From: Atherix ibis
Taxonomy: Eukaryota > Arthropoda > Insecta > Diptera > Athericidae
Direction of reading: 5' to 3'
DNA: 64,000 bases
NCBI GenBank assembly: GCA_958298945.1
Contig: OY282609.1
Coordinates: 62,716,220 to 62,780,219 of the forward strand
Each line of letters begins with the position of its first letter. The first letter of the stretch is position 1. Below the pieces are notes generated by a model, which was given only the letters and a program-made list of their open reading frames with translations, did not search any database and was not told where the DNA came from. A program made the translations under genes and the position numbers. Positions 53,401 to 63,127 of this stretch are shown here, one piece after another.

Positions 53401-56400
53401 ATACATGTTTTCGGATTATTTTTAACTATATATTTGAGATTGATTTATTGGCAAAACTATTATTATTGATTAAGCAGCAATTCAATATTCTTACTATATT
53501 TAATAATATACACACACTTGGAACGATATAAACACTCTTTAACTGGCCGGTACAATTTGATAACAATTTAGCCCTCTCTAGTAACCTGGCTTTATTGGCT
53601 TCCTGGCACTCCCAGGCCGTCGTTTTTGAGTTGATGGACTTGACTGGCTAACTGTTCGATAATATTGATGGTTCGATACCTTGCTGTATGCTCGTTATTT
53701 GATTCTAATTTTTTTAAATAGCCCTGTGATAGGCTGGTTGATGAGAAATTTCACTATAGAATTGTGATAATATTTATTATGCACGTTTATAAACAATAAC
53801 TTCAACTAGAGTTAGCTGTATGTTCACAATATTATCAAAGTGTCGTGATATTGTGACGTCGCTATTATCGATTTTGTAGCGCGCACAAAACCCGAACTCT
53901 TCGACTTAACTAAACTGAACTGAAGTGAAGTGTATTCCGAACCGAATTGTTAAGAAAAATGAAGTTCATCTGTGGCAGCAATTCTCGATACGTTCATATA
54001 CAAATATCTACACTTGCATTTATCACACACTATTTTGAGATTCTTAAAGGCCACGACGTACGCATACCAACTCATCTTTAGATGTACATAAATAATCATA
54101 GTCTCTCTTCAATGGAGAAAAAGTTAAATTGCTGAATTTGTGAGCTTTTCATTATTACCAAAGTACTATTTAAAAGAATCTAAAAAGAGAAAGAGAGCAT
54201 GAGCCATTAAAAATTCCTGTATCCTTTAGGCGTTTTGATTAAATTTTTTCCACATTTATAAGTTTTGGAAATTTGTAACTGCAATTGAAATTTTTTCTTT
54301 AATAATTTCTTATGCGAAGGTCGAAAAATCTCATAACTCACTATTAAGTAATATTGATATCTTATGTTAGACGTTATTGCTAATATTATAAACACAAGTC
54401 AACAGTACATATGCACATACTACATAATTGATTTTCTTTTTTTTCTTTTTAAAAAAACACGCTATTGAAAAATATTTATATTTTTTGATAATTATTAAAG
54501 TTAAAATTTCAAAATAATAATATTTTTTAATAAAATTAATTCATTTTATCTAATACTTTTAAATACAATAGAATATTAGAAAAACAAATCGAAAAATAAT
54601 TAAGCTTACAAGTAAAATTGATTTTTTAGTAATTAACACTAATTAAACCAATTTAAAATGAATTATTTATATTAATTCAAATTATTTACAATATTTAACT
54701 TAATTTAAAAAAAAAGTAACTGCCCGCCTTTTTTAATTTTATTACTTTTTTGTTTGTTTAACACTGTGAAAGTTTAGTTTATTTTATAAAATATGTTGTA
54801 TTGCTCTCCTCTGAACTGAATTAGTAGGTTCTAATAAATTTTTTACTATAGTTTTTTTTTTGTAATTATCGAAATTTGTAGCCATGTACTTGTGCACATC
54901 AAATAAACATATGTACATGAATGTTTATGATGAATAATTTACATGAAAGAATTAGTTACATATTGCAATTCTGCACTAGCAATATTTGGATCAAAGAATA
55001 CTACACGTACAAGTACCAAAATCGTTAGTAATTGTCGAACTGCTTTGAATAGTGTACATGCATAAATCTGTGAACCTCTTTCTGATCTTCTGTGCAAGTT
55101 TTCTTCTTCACCATATTATTTATACGATGTTCTTCATGGTTACCATCATCATCACCACCATCATCATATAATTTTTTCTTTCTTTTATTACATAAACTAA
55201 ATTTTTCTCCTTTGCACTTTATAAATAAAAATACTAAAGCACTGTCGTGCTGAATCTTCTCCTCCACATTTCGGCCAAACGTTCAATCGCCTGCAACTCT
55301 CCAAACCAGAATTATACCATCTAGGAAATCATTGGCTGAAAACAGCCAACAATTACTGGATGCCAGATGATGGTTCGCAGATGGCAGCTATAGTTGACAA
55401 GTTAGTGTTTGAAAAAGTGGAGAATTTTATGTGTTTGCTCAAAATGAGTTGTATTTGGTACATACCCAATATTTGATTTTGTGTAAATAATTACTTATGC
55501 AATGTTAGCTATTAACAATAGTATAAGGCAGTATGCTGGTCAGTTAAACCGTTGAATTTTATCAAAATTTATAAAATTTTAGATTGACCGGTAGTAACAC
55601 AATATATAACAATATTAGTTACTGTTGAGCATAGGTAACTAGTACCCACTTTTTCATAGATGTATGGGTGGTTACTCTATAATAACACCCTAAAGCTTAC
55701 ACTACTTTTGCATTTATCCATACCAAAACCTAGTACCATCTACATACAACGAGTTTATAGCATCTCCCCCATATATTTTTGTTTGTACATGTCGCTATAT
55801 ATAATATTAGCTTTTGCTAACTGGTATGTGTAAAGAGTAACTCCAATCTTATGGTGGCTCTGTATTTAAGCCTTAACAATAAAATTTAGTTAAAGTTCTT
55901 CAAAGAGGAACGTAGCCCACCAACTGTTCCTTATAACAATACGTAAGAGTATATGGTCACTGTACATGCATACATAATTTATGGTATTTAAAAATTTACA
56001 CAGTCTGCAGCCAATAAAATATGCTTCGCATCTTAACTTGTATTGTATTACAAGACCGTAATTGTCCAGTGACTCCTATGCTGTACACCAATTTTTATGG
56101 AAATGCAAAGCAAACTCTTATCGTACTCGTGATTCTATTGAAACTAAATAAATTCTTAACGTACACTGGTAAAATTTTCTTTTAACATTTTTGCTGGGAA
56201 AGGTAAGGTACACATACACATATAAATGTGAAGGTGCTTAAACTTTCTCTCACTATTTTATTTGTTTTGATATGACTGGAAATATTCTTTCAACTATTGT
56301 CGATGGAAAATTTAAGAAACAAACAAATACAACAAATTACAACTACACATGTAAATACTCGTATATAATATGTGTATAAATTTTTCAATATAATCTTTGG

Positions 56401-56813
56401 AGTTTCAGCAAAAGCTTTAGTAGAACAGTTGAGAATGGAAAAGCTTTTTCAAATAACCAATTTTCTTTATTCGATCAATTTTTTTAGTACAGGGTAACTA
56501 TTTAATCATTTTTGATTGTCAAAAAATATTATAAAATTATAAAAAAAATAATTTTATCTCTTACGTTATTTTATTAGCAATGGTTAAATTTAATTAACAC
56601 AAATAAACAAATATTATATGTTAATTCACAATAATATTAAGATTTTTTACAGAAATTACGAAATGATCTTTGAATTCTTAAAAAAAATCACGGAATGCTT
56701 TTTAGTACGTGGTAATTAATTAGCGGATCAACATACATGATTATTATAATCAATATGATAATTAATAAGTTCATAAAATGTTCTTCTTAGTTATCTTATA
56801 AAAAAATGAATTA
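50401..56813. other. AT-rich DNA with a promoter-like patch and an exon-like island
   Basis: No confirmed gene. Near 53850-53925 the composition rises and there are motifs that resemble a minus-strand fly core promoter. Near 55225-55476 there is an 83-codon open tract without an early ATG. Both are treated in findings. Other frames are low-complexity. Confidence 0.5.
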
Positions 56814-57135
56814 TTAAGAAGTTGCTTGAGGAGGAACTTCTGTTGCAGGGGCTTCTTCTGTTGGTATAGGAGGTAACTGAAAACTTCCTGGATTTTTATC
56901 TGCTAAAGTTGCATTTTTAACAAGTTCAAAAAGAGATGTAATTATTTTCCAGTTATTTTGTCCAACTATATGTTCCATGCCAAATTGAAATGATGACACC
57001 TTGTTGGTCATAGCGAAAAAGCAAATTGCAATCATGAAAACGCAAAAGAACTCTAAATTTAAAGAAAAAATATTATTATGTTATAGATCAGTTAAATAAA
57101 TTAGAAAGAAATAAAATTTATTTCAACTTACTCAT
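56814..57135 (-). CDS. Two-exon small secreted protein, 80 aa
   Basis: Exon 1 codes only ATGA (57135-57132). A 79-bp intron (57131-57053) starts GTAAGT and ends TTTAG, and exon 2 runs 57052-56814. Splicing gives MKFFCVFMIAICFFAMTNK..., a classic signal peptide that an unspliced reading misses. The mature part has a Trp-containing amphipathic stretch (NNWKIITSLFELVKN), one N-glycosylation sequon (NAT), and a tail rich in Pro, Glu and Ala (PPIPTEEAPATEVPPQATS). It has one Cys in the signal and none after, so no disulfide fold. TAA is followed by a second TAA. A TATA box lies 99 bp upstream of the ATG. I do not recognise the family. A secreted reproductive-tract or immune-type peptide is a guess. 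The same layout recurs in the gene at 62.7 kb. Confidence 0.85.
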
Positions 57136-57233
57136 TATGACTATGGAATTGGGCTTTTCTTATTCAAGTAACAAAGAAAAATCCAGAAGTAGCTCTGCTA
57201 TAATAACTAATCCAATCGTATTACTCTGTAGTC

Positions 57234-57241
57234 TATTTATA
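57234..57241 (-). promoter_or_regulatory. TATA box of the 80-aa secreted protein gene
   Basis: TATAAATA on the minus strand, 99 bp before the ATG. The same octamer serves the 48-aa gene. An initiator-like TTAGTT lies about 30 bp downstream. Confidence 0.75.
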
Positions 57242-57305
57242 CTTATTCAATAATAGGAAAAATTACATTTTTATTTATACAATTGGGCTACAAATGTCGT
57301 CATCC

Positions 57306-57347
57306 GATTCAATAAAATAAATAAACGTATTTTTGTGCGTAAATAAA
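57306..57347 (-). promoter_or_regulatory. Upstream block shared with the 62.7-kb gene
   Basis: It matches 63086-63127 without gaps at 32 of 42 positions. The best-kept parts are ATTCA.TAAAATAAATA and TTTTGTGCG (plus-strand reading). It lies about 65 bp upstream of the TATA box, compared with about 60 bp in the other gene. It is probably a transcription-factor site cluster or a remnant of the ancestral duplicated promoter. Confidence 0.65.
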
Positions 57348-57617
57348 ATTTTGAGAACAGCTCATTTATTTTAGAAAACCTGCTTTAGATTTTGTATATT
57401 TGTATAGATTTGTATACAAAGTTTGTTTTAAAAATAATAAGAATACTGAGTAACTATAAAAAAATTTTACAATGTAATTTAAAAAAAGGGAAATATTAAT
57501 AAGTAATATTTTGATAGACTGAGAGCGAAAGTATAGTTGATACTATTTTTTAGAAAAACTACGTCAATCTAAGTATAGTCAACATCACTGACTTTTAAAA
57601 TTTCTGCCTTAGAAATA

Positions 57618-58273
57618 TTAGGTATATAAGCTTAAATCCGATGTTTTTTTAATTAAAAAAAACACATGTTTTTTTCATAGAAAGAAAAAACAAATTTATG
57701 CGAAGTACTTGCCCTCGCTAGCTATATATTTTTCCCATCTCTCGGGTAATTTGTGGATACCACGCCAAAAAAATTCCTTCTCTTTCGAGGCATACCTAAA
57801 CTCATCAAGCCATTTTCGGACGTCTTCGTAAAAATCGAAGTGCTGCTCAGGAGGCGGGTAATCCAGCGACGAAACCAGGTGGTAGTCGGAAGGGATCAGA
57901 TCTGGTAAATAAGAGGGGTGGGGTAGCATCTCCCAGTTGAGTGTCTCCAAGTAGTTTTGGACCATTTTTGACGTGTGCGATGGTGTGTTGTCGTGGAGGA
58001 AAATCAACTTGTCATGTCTTTGTTGATAATCCGTCCTTTTTTCACGCAGAGCACGGTGCAATTTGTTCAGTTGTTGGTGGTAGCAGTGGGCATTGACAGT
58101 TTCACCAGGTTTCAACATATCATAGTAGACGATACCGTGCTGATGCCACCAAACGCACAGCGTCATAATTCGATGCAGGAACGACATTCCTTTTTGTCCG
58201 CTCCGCGAGCATTTTTTGCGATTGGGTATCGTCTTCGTCCAAAAGAGCCTGCAATTGATGATCCTCAACCTTC
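57618..58273 (-). mobile_element. 5'-truncated copy of the deleted mariner
   Basis: The right terminal repeat survives at 57618 onward (TTAGGTATATAAGCTTAAAT, compared with CCAGGTGTATAAGCTTAAAT in the 32-kb copy). A TA stands just outside it. The other end stops abruptly at 58273, at the equivalent of base 32475 of the 32-kb copy, so the left terminal repeat and N-terminal coding part are gone. It lies about 270 bp upstream of the shared promoter block of the 80-aa peptide gene. Confidence 0.85.
57696..58268 (-). pseudogene. mariner transposase fragment with two deletions
   Basis: It shows the same FLHRI-to-M.LCVWW join as the 32-kb element, which removes the first catalytic block. A second deletion, not shared, removes about 150 bases of the linker between the LLDE region and QKGMSFLHRI and shifts the frame. 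The second and third aspartates remain (LHDNTPSHTS near 57992; SDYHLV near 57887) with the DD34D spacing. The third motif is altered to YLPDLIPSD. The C-terminus WRGIHKLPERWEKY is kept. It is non-functional. Confidence 0.88.
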
Positions 58274-58934
58274 ATATATAGGAATATTCATAGTAGTTAC
58301 TTTAAGAAAACTTATAAAGTTTCGAAATTCATTATTCTAAATATTATACGTAATTTGTATTCTATGAATATTTTTTAGCATTACATCAGTAATATTTGAT
58401 AGATTGCAAAATGTTTTAATATTTGTTTAAATTTCAAATATTATCTAAACTTTTAACATATACATTTGGTATCCGACTTTTACACAAACGTATTCGTGCT
58501 CGATTTAGTCCTAGAACATACCCGTTGTTAACAGATTTTTAGTTGTCGATATTTCGTGCAATAACAGCAAACAAACAATTCTCACATAAACAAACATACA
58601 AACAAATGTTGTGGGCAAAGAATGTTTCGTAGGTTGTTTGAAATGTTCTTATATTGTAAAATACCAAAACGAAAAAGAAAAATCGAAAAAAGCTTTTTAG
58701 AGTAAAATACTTTATAAATGAATAAAGACAAAAATTATTTGAATCAAATAAACAGCAAAACTGCTTATAAGAAAAATAATTTGCCACTTTTGAATTTATC
58801 CAAAATAAAGTTATTGAGATCGCGAAAAGATCTAATATTTTTTATTACGAGTATCAGGTAGTTGACAGTTGTCCCATCATTGGCCATAACTTAAAGGATA
58901 GAATATTCCTTTTCATAATCATATCCTAACCGCA
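58274..58934. other. AT-rich DNA, no gene seen
   Basis: Low-complexity sequence, with one TACTCGTA-type octamer near 58848 and another at the border of the LINE scrap. Confidence 0.55.
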
Positions 58935-59150
58935 ACACATACTCGTATGTAGACGATACAGCTATACTTCCACAGCCTATACTATTATACAAGTCCACTT
59001 TAAAAACCCGGTTCAAGAGGTGCGGAGTAAGAGTAAATAAAAAAAGTGTGCTTACATTACTTTTACACTGTGCCGATAATAGGTTCTTATTAATAACCCT
59101 AAATGGCACTAATATTCCACAAAAAGCGAGTGTGCTTTAACTTGGACTTA
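58935..59150 (+). pseudogene. LINE RT scrap with YVDD box
   Basis: The plus strand near 58945 reads YVDDTAILPQP, an RT catalytic box with Val in place of the usual Ala. Then come TRFKRCGVRVNKKKCAYITF near 59010-59065, LITLNGTNIPQKASV near 59090, and YGF. The order matches the palm-to-thumb region of the LINEs at 8.2 and 46.2 kb. Frameshifts and stops are frequent. Confidence 0.65.
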
Positions 59151-59609
59151 TGGTTTCTGCCTATTTTTCTGAGGAATCCAGATGATTATAGTAAATAGTA
59201 AATGGACGAAATAGCCACAGAAAAAGGCGGGCTATTTATTTTAAGGGAAGCATCAAATTCATCGAATAGGCTATTCTTTGGGCTTCTCCGACATGAAAAA
59301 GGATACGTCTCAGAAAAAAAACCATCTTAATAAGATCTCACCAAGAAGCCCGGAGAGAATTTTCGCAACGACATTATGTGTGTATGAATGTAAATACAGA
59401 CGGAAAGTGTGATATATAATGGTGTGCTAAATACTTATTATTATAATCGTATCTTATTATTTTCATCATTTGAGGAAGTATGCAAAGTATTTGGCACGCC
59501 ATCATAGAAGATTAAGTTGAGTTACAGTCTGCGAAGACATTTCGTAATGTTACAGTGCAATGTTACAGTGTGTAAAAATACGCAAAGTGAATGATACAGT
59601 GCAATACCG
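59151..59609. other. Unassigned sequence
   Basis: Somewhat richer in G+C than the surroundings, with no sustained frame. It may contain more of the adjacent relics, but nothing is recognisable. Confidence 0.4.
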
Positions 59610-59800
59610 ACGATGGATTTTTTAACAAAATGACGCACCAACATGCTGCAAGAATTGTAAATAAATAGTTGGACGAAAAAAATACTGACCTTTTACACTG
59701 GTCAGCACAATCTTCTTGCCTGAACATCATCGCAAATATGCGAAAAATTTGCAAAGGAGGTATGCAGTAGAAGGACACAAGAGAGTTGATAGATCCATTA
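59610..59800 (+). pseudogene. Tc1-like transposase C-terminal relic
   Basis: The plus strand reads THQHAARIVNK, a stop, LDEKNTDLLHWSAQSSCLN, then IIANMRKICKGGM. This parallels the Tc1 pattern NDPKHTAxxVxxWLxEK...LLxWPAQSPDLNxIENxW, including the second catalytic Asp region and the third (D of SPDLNPIE, here SSCLNIIA, so mutated). It is a short decayed scrap. Confidence 0.6.
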
Positions 59801-60299
59801 AAACAAATTTTAAAGATATTTCTAGCAATATTTTTTAAAAAACTATGTAAATATCAAACAATTTATTCGAATTTATAAATCAAAATCCAAACTATACCTA
59901 ACATATTATGAATAAATGGACTGGAATAGTATTTTTAAAATTTTATTTACTAATCTATTTTTTTGCAGTTGTGATTGATAAAATATTCATATTTTTGCTA
60001 ATGAGCCCAAACCGTTATCGCACTGACGTCTGTGCTTTTTTAACAAATAAATTTAAAAAAAAATAACAATTTTAATTTTGTCAATTTTGCTAAAACTAAG
60101 ATTATCATTTTAACTGTTCATGGATGGTTCCAATTACATCCAAATGGATGGTTCCAATTACATCCAAAAATATGACAGATACTGTCATACACACTCGTAA
60201 CAATTTTTTCAGTAAATTTTAAAAAAAATTATTTTTATAGTTCAAAAAAATCGTATCCCTTATTAATACAACAATATAAGCTATAAGTGAAGTCTTTCC
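59801..60299. other. AT-rich DNA with a 24-bp tandem duplication
   Basis: A perfect two-copy repeat of a 24-base unit (ATGGATGGTTCCAATTACAT...) lies at 60120-60167. Nothing else is recognised. Confidence 0.6.
60120..60167. repeat. 24-bp perfect tandem duplication
   Basis: Two identical adjacent 24-base units, 60120-60143 and 60144-60167. The absence of divergence suggests a recent event. Confidence 0.95.
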
Positions 60300-60660
60300 G
60301 TAAAGGGTAGCTCCGTACTATGGGAAGCTGTGGGCAATAAAAGTGTCGTTTCAAGCTACGATCGACCTTTCAATCGATGCAAAATAAACATACACATATG
60401 TACTGACAGTCAAGCTGCTTTCAAAGCTTTTCGCGACCTATTAAATGGTCCTGTACTTAATCGTAACCTACTCAAAAATATGAGCATTGAATTGCATTGG
60501 ATGCCAGACAACAACACGAATGCTGAAATTATGGGAAATTATAGTGCTCTTCATTTGGTTGGAGAAACTGTCAGACGTTCTGGGCTCACAGCTATCCCTA
60601 ATCTGCGTTGCCTACTAACAGAAATGTAAACGTTACTCTAAACCATATGTAGAAATACAG
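60300..60660 (+). pseudogene. LINE RNase H domain relic
   Basis: An open frame of 99 codons (60330-60629). ICTDSQAAFKAF matches the (Y/C)TDSQAAL block carrying one RNase H catalytic Asp, near 60397. IELHWMPDNNTNAEIMGNYS near 60487 corresponds to the (V/I)xWVPGHxGIxGNExAD block but has lost the His and the final Asp. It is typical of I- or LOA-type LINEs that carry a C-terminal RNase H. The frame stays open although catalytic residues are lost. Confidence 0.7.
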
Positions 60661-60689
60661 CTTGGATTAATAGTCTTCTGGGTCTCGTA

Positions 60690-62030
60690 CTGTTCAACTC
60701 GGGAGGGGAAGCGATAAACTACTTGTGTGCAGTACAACGCCTACGATGACCTACACTGCTGGTTGTAAGGTAGAGAGATTCAATCGGGAGGCTTTTCTTG
60801 CTGCAATGGAGGAGGTAACACTCTTACCTCCATTCTCGCCCCTTTTATTGGTGGGAAAAGGTGTAAATATGTGAGAGGACGGTGCCAACATTCAAGGGGC
60901 AAGCAGCATAAGACATTAAGAAGAGAGTTGAGACGCACAATCAAGGAGAGCAAACGTCGATGCTGGAGCGAATTATGAGCTAAAATTGATAACTACACAT
61001 GGAGTGGTTCTTTCACGGCAGCCCCGACCTGCCCTAAGCTGCTGAACAGAATTTTGACCGGCTTGTTCCCTCAGCAACTAGTGACTAGATTGAAAGGTAG
61101 CTCGAGAACTTCTATCACCAATTTTTTCGAATGCTCGTAGAAGTTCGACTTGGGTAATTGTGAAGTTCCCACGAATTACCCAAAACGAACTCTTCCGAGT
61201 ATGCAGAAAAATCGGTGATAAAAGGCATCTATCTGAGTGAGAGAATTGTTTCACAACTTTGGAAGAGGTAACGCCTTGCGTTACTACCAAAGGGAAGGGG
61301 GCTAACTGCGGACCCTTCATATTACTGCCCAATTTGTCTTCTCGACACGGAATTCTATGCAAACGATTAGAGGAATTCACCAAGAGGCAGAGAGGCATAT
61401 CTGAAGCCCAATTGGGCTTCAGGAGGACACGCTTTATCTGAGACACTATGGATTTAGTCGTTGGCATGACACGTAAACCCATCGAGGGCGAAAGATGGAG
61501 AAGAGACTCCATCTTTTCGCTATCACAACTCATCCATAAAGTACTGCTATCACAACTCATCCATAAAGTACTGCACGATGATGACTGACACAAAGCTGTG
61601 GTTTCAGGAATACCTGTTGTACGTTGGTGTGACGGCTGGGGGACAATGTTGACACTGGCATATTTTATGCCAATCTTTAGTTTGAGCCACGCAGAGTAGG
61701 AGGACCCTGTTGGCGACCGTAATCGGGTCAATCCTGTTGTATGCTATACCAATTTGGGCGAATGGGTTGATCGTGGAGTTGTCTCAGTCTACCGTAGCAA
61801 CGCATTAAGAGTGGCCTGCACATTCACGACACCACCGCAGAGGTCATTATAACGCTGTGGCGCGATTCGAGAGTCGTACGGAGGACAGATGGACTCACCG
61901 TCGGAGAATATCATGGCCCTGATGTTAGACTCAGGGACTGCTTGGGAGGCTATCAATGCCTTTGCGAGAACAGTCCTAAAAAGACTCCATCTGGATGGGC
62001 GTAATAGTATACGGTAGTAATAATTAATCA
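60690..62030 (+). pseudogene. R1/LOA-like LINE ORF2 relic, rearranged
   Basis: Several frames together recall an R1/LOA-type polyprotein. FNREAFLAAMEEV is near 60781, and TLRRELRRTIKESKRRCWSE near 60915-60975 is the pre-RT basic stretch. FPQQ is at about 61068, ITQNELFRVCRKIGD near 61174-61215, and KGKGANCGPFILLPNL near 61291. ISEAQLGFRRT near 61398 and DLVVGMTRKPIEG near 61452 are RT blocks. The C-terminal part reads SILLYAIPIWAN near 61730. The AFD, PQG and YADD boxes between are missing. A 27-bp tandem duplication (61520-61573) and an inverted duplication (61107-61223) add to the damage. Confidence 0.75.
61520..61573. repeat. 27-bp perfect tandem duplication in the LINE relic
   Basis: Two identical adjacent units starting CTATCACAACTCATCC. 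It lies within the decayed LINE. Confidence 0.95.
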
Positions 62031-62738
62031 GAGTAGCGATTTGGATTTTCAACAATCGAGTCTAATGCGGGGAGGGCATACTGCTCTTTTTTGGAAACCA
62101 CACACGTCGTATCTGCCAACCCTGAGGAGTTCTGCAAGCTATTCAACATATATTGACCGAATATCATAAAACCAAGAATTATTTCGCGAGCAGGACTCTT
62201 CCTATTGCGGAAGCTCCTGCATGCAACAATTCCTTTCCCAAAGCTTATCTATAGCCCGATCAAATAAATTAACATGGTTTACAAAATTTGCTGATCTAGC
62301 CTACTATAAACAGACCAGCTTCACTTAGGTAACGCCATAACCCCCACCTACACGAAAACTTGAAGTCACCAAATGGCCTCATTGTTGTCATGCTACAGCC
62401 CTTACTTACGAACAACCAATTAAAATAGAACAAATATCACAATTCAAATAATCAAAAAATCGATACAATTGTTATTAAAATTGTTTTGATGTAATAAATT
62501 GTTGTACTACCTTCAAGACTTAATAATAATTAATTTAATCACAAATTATTTTTCGATTATTTCTCATAAACAAGATCAACCAGAAATTAACACAACTTTT
62601 TTTTAAATACTGGAATCTAGTTTGATGTTCATTCCAAATATGTTAGAAAAAATTAATATATTCAAAAATGAAAATATTTGTCTGCAATTTATAAAATATT
62701 TATTTGCAACAAAAATTTGCTTAACACCATTTTAAGTT
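62031..62738. other. 3' flank of the 48-aa peptide gene
   Basis: 62031-62400 keeps a richer composition and may be the tail of the LINE region. 62400-62738 is AT-rich and includes the poly(A) signal of the next gene. Confidence 0.5.
62699..62704 (-). promoter_or_regulatory. Poly(A) signal of the 48-aa gene
   Basis: AATAAA on the minus strand, 35 bases past the stop codon. No such hexamer was found near the end of the 80-aa gene. Confidence 0.65.
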
Positions 62739-62953
62739 TCAACCTGCTTGTTTTTGTGCATTTATATCTTGAATTTGTTTGTAAAGCTCAGGGCCGAGTA
62801 ATTTCTCCATAGTTTCCTTAGTCAACTGCGGTTGTGCAGCGACCATAGCAACTAAGGCAATCAAGACGATTGAAAGAATTTCTAAATTCGAAAATCAGAA
62901 TTAGTTTTATTAAATGTACTAATTTCGTGAAAATAAATTTTAAACTTACTCAT
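62739..62953 (-). CDS. Two-exon small secreted peptide, 48 aa
   Basis: Exon 1 codes ATGA (62953-62950). A 68-bp intron (62949-62882) begins GTAAGT and ends TTTAG, and exon 2 (62881-62739) ends in TGA. The product starts MKILSIVLIALVAMVAA, a textbook signal peptide with likely cleavage before QPQ. That leaves a mature peptide of about 31 residues (QPQLTKETMEKLL..., ending QKQAG). It has no Cys, balanced Lys/Glu/Asp, is mostly helix-prone, and the N-terminal Gln could cyclise. It is too short for simple ORF calling and is visible only through the splice. TATA box, shared upstream block and AATAAA all sit where expected. I do not know the family. Male accessory gland or immune-induced short peptides are possible by architecture only. 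Confidence 0.85.
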
Positions 62954-63018
62954 TGTGCTTGCTTGATAAGATTTACTATCTTTAAAAGAAGACTGTTCTC
63001 GTCGTCTTGCAATCACCG

Positions 63019-63026
63019 TATTTATA
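63019..63026 (-). promoter_or_regulatory. TATA box of the 48-aa secreted peptide gene
   Basis: TATAAATA on the minus strand, 66 bp before the ATG. An initiator-like ACAGTC lies about 30 bp downstream, giving a short 5' leader of roughly 35 bases. Confidence 0.8.
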
Positions 63027-63085
63027 CGTTTTCAAATTTGACAACATATCATTTTGTTATTTATCCAAGTGTTTTTAAAATATAC

Positions 63086-63127
63086 TATTCAGTAAAATAA
63101 ATATGCAAACTTTTGTGCGCAAATTAT
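63086..63127 (-). promoter_or_regulatory. Upstream block shared with the 56.8-kb gene
   Basis: The gap-free counterpart of 57306-57347 (32 of 42 identical), about 60 bp upstream of the TATA box. The conserved core on the plus strand is TAAAATAAATA and TTTTGTGCG. Confidence 0.65.

Noticed and set aside
61078..61731. 217-codon open frame on the minus strand
   Set aside because: It is antisense to the R1/LOA-like LINE relic. Its only recognisable piece comes from the inverted duplication at 61107-61162.
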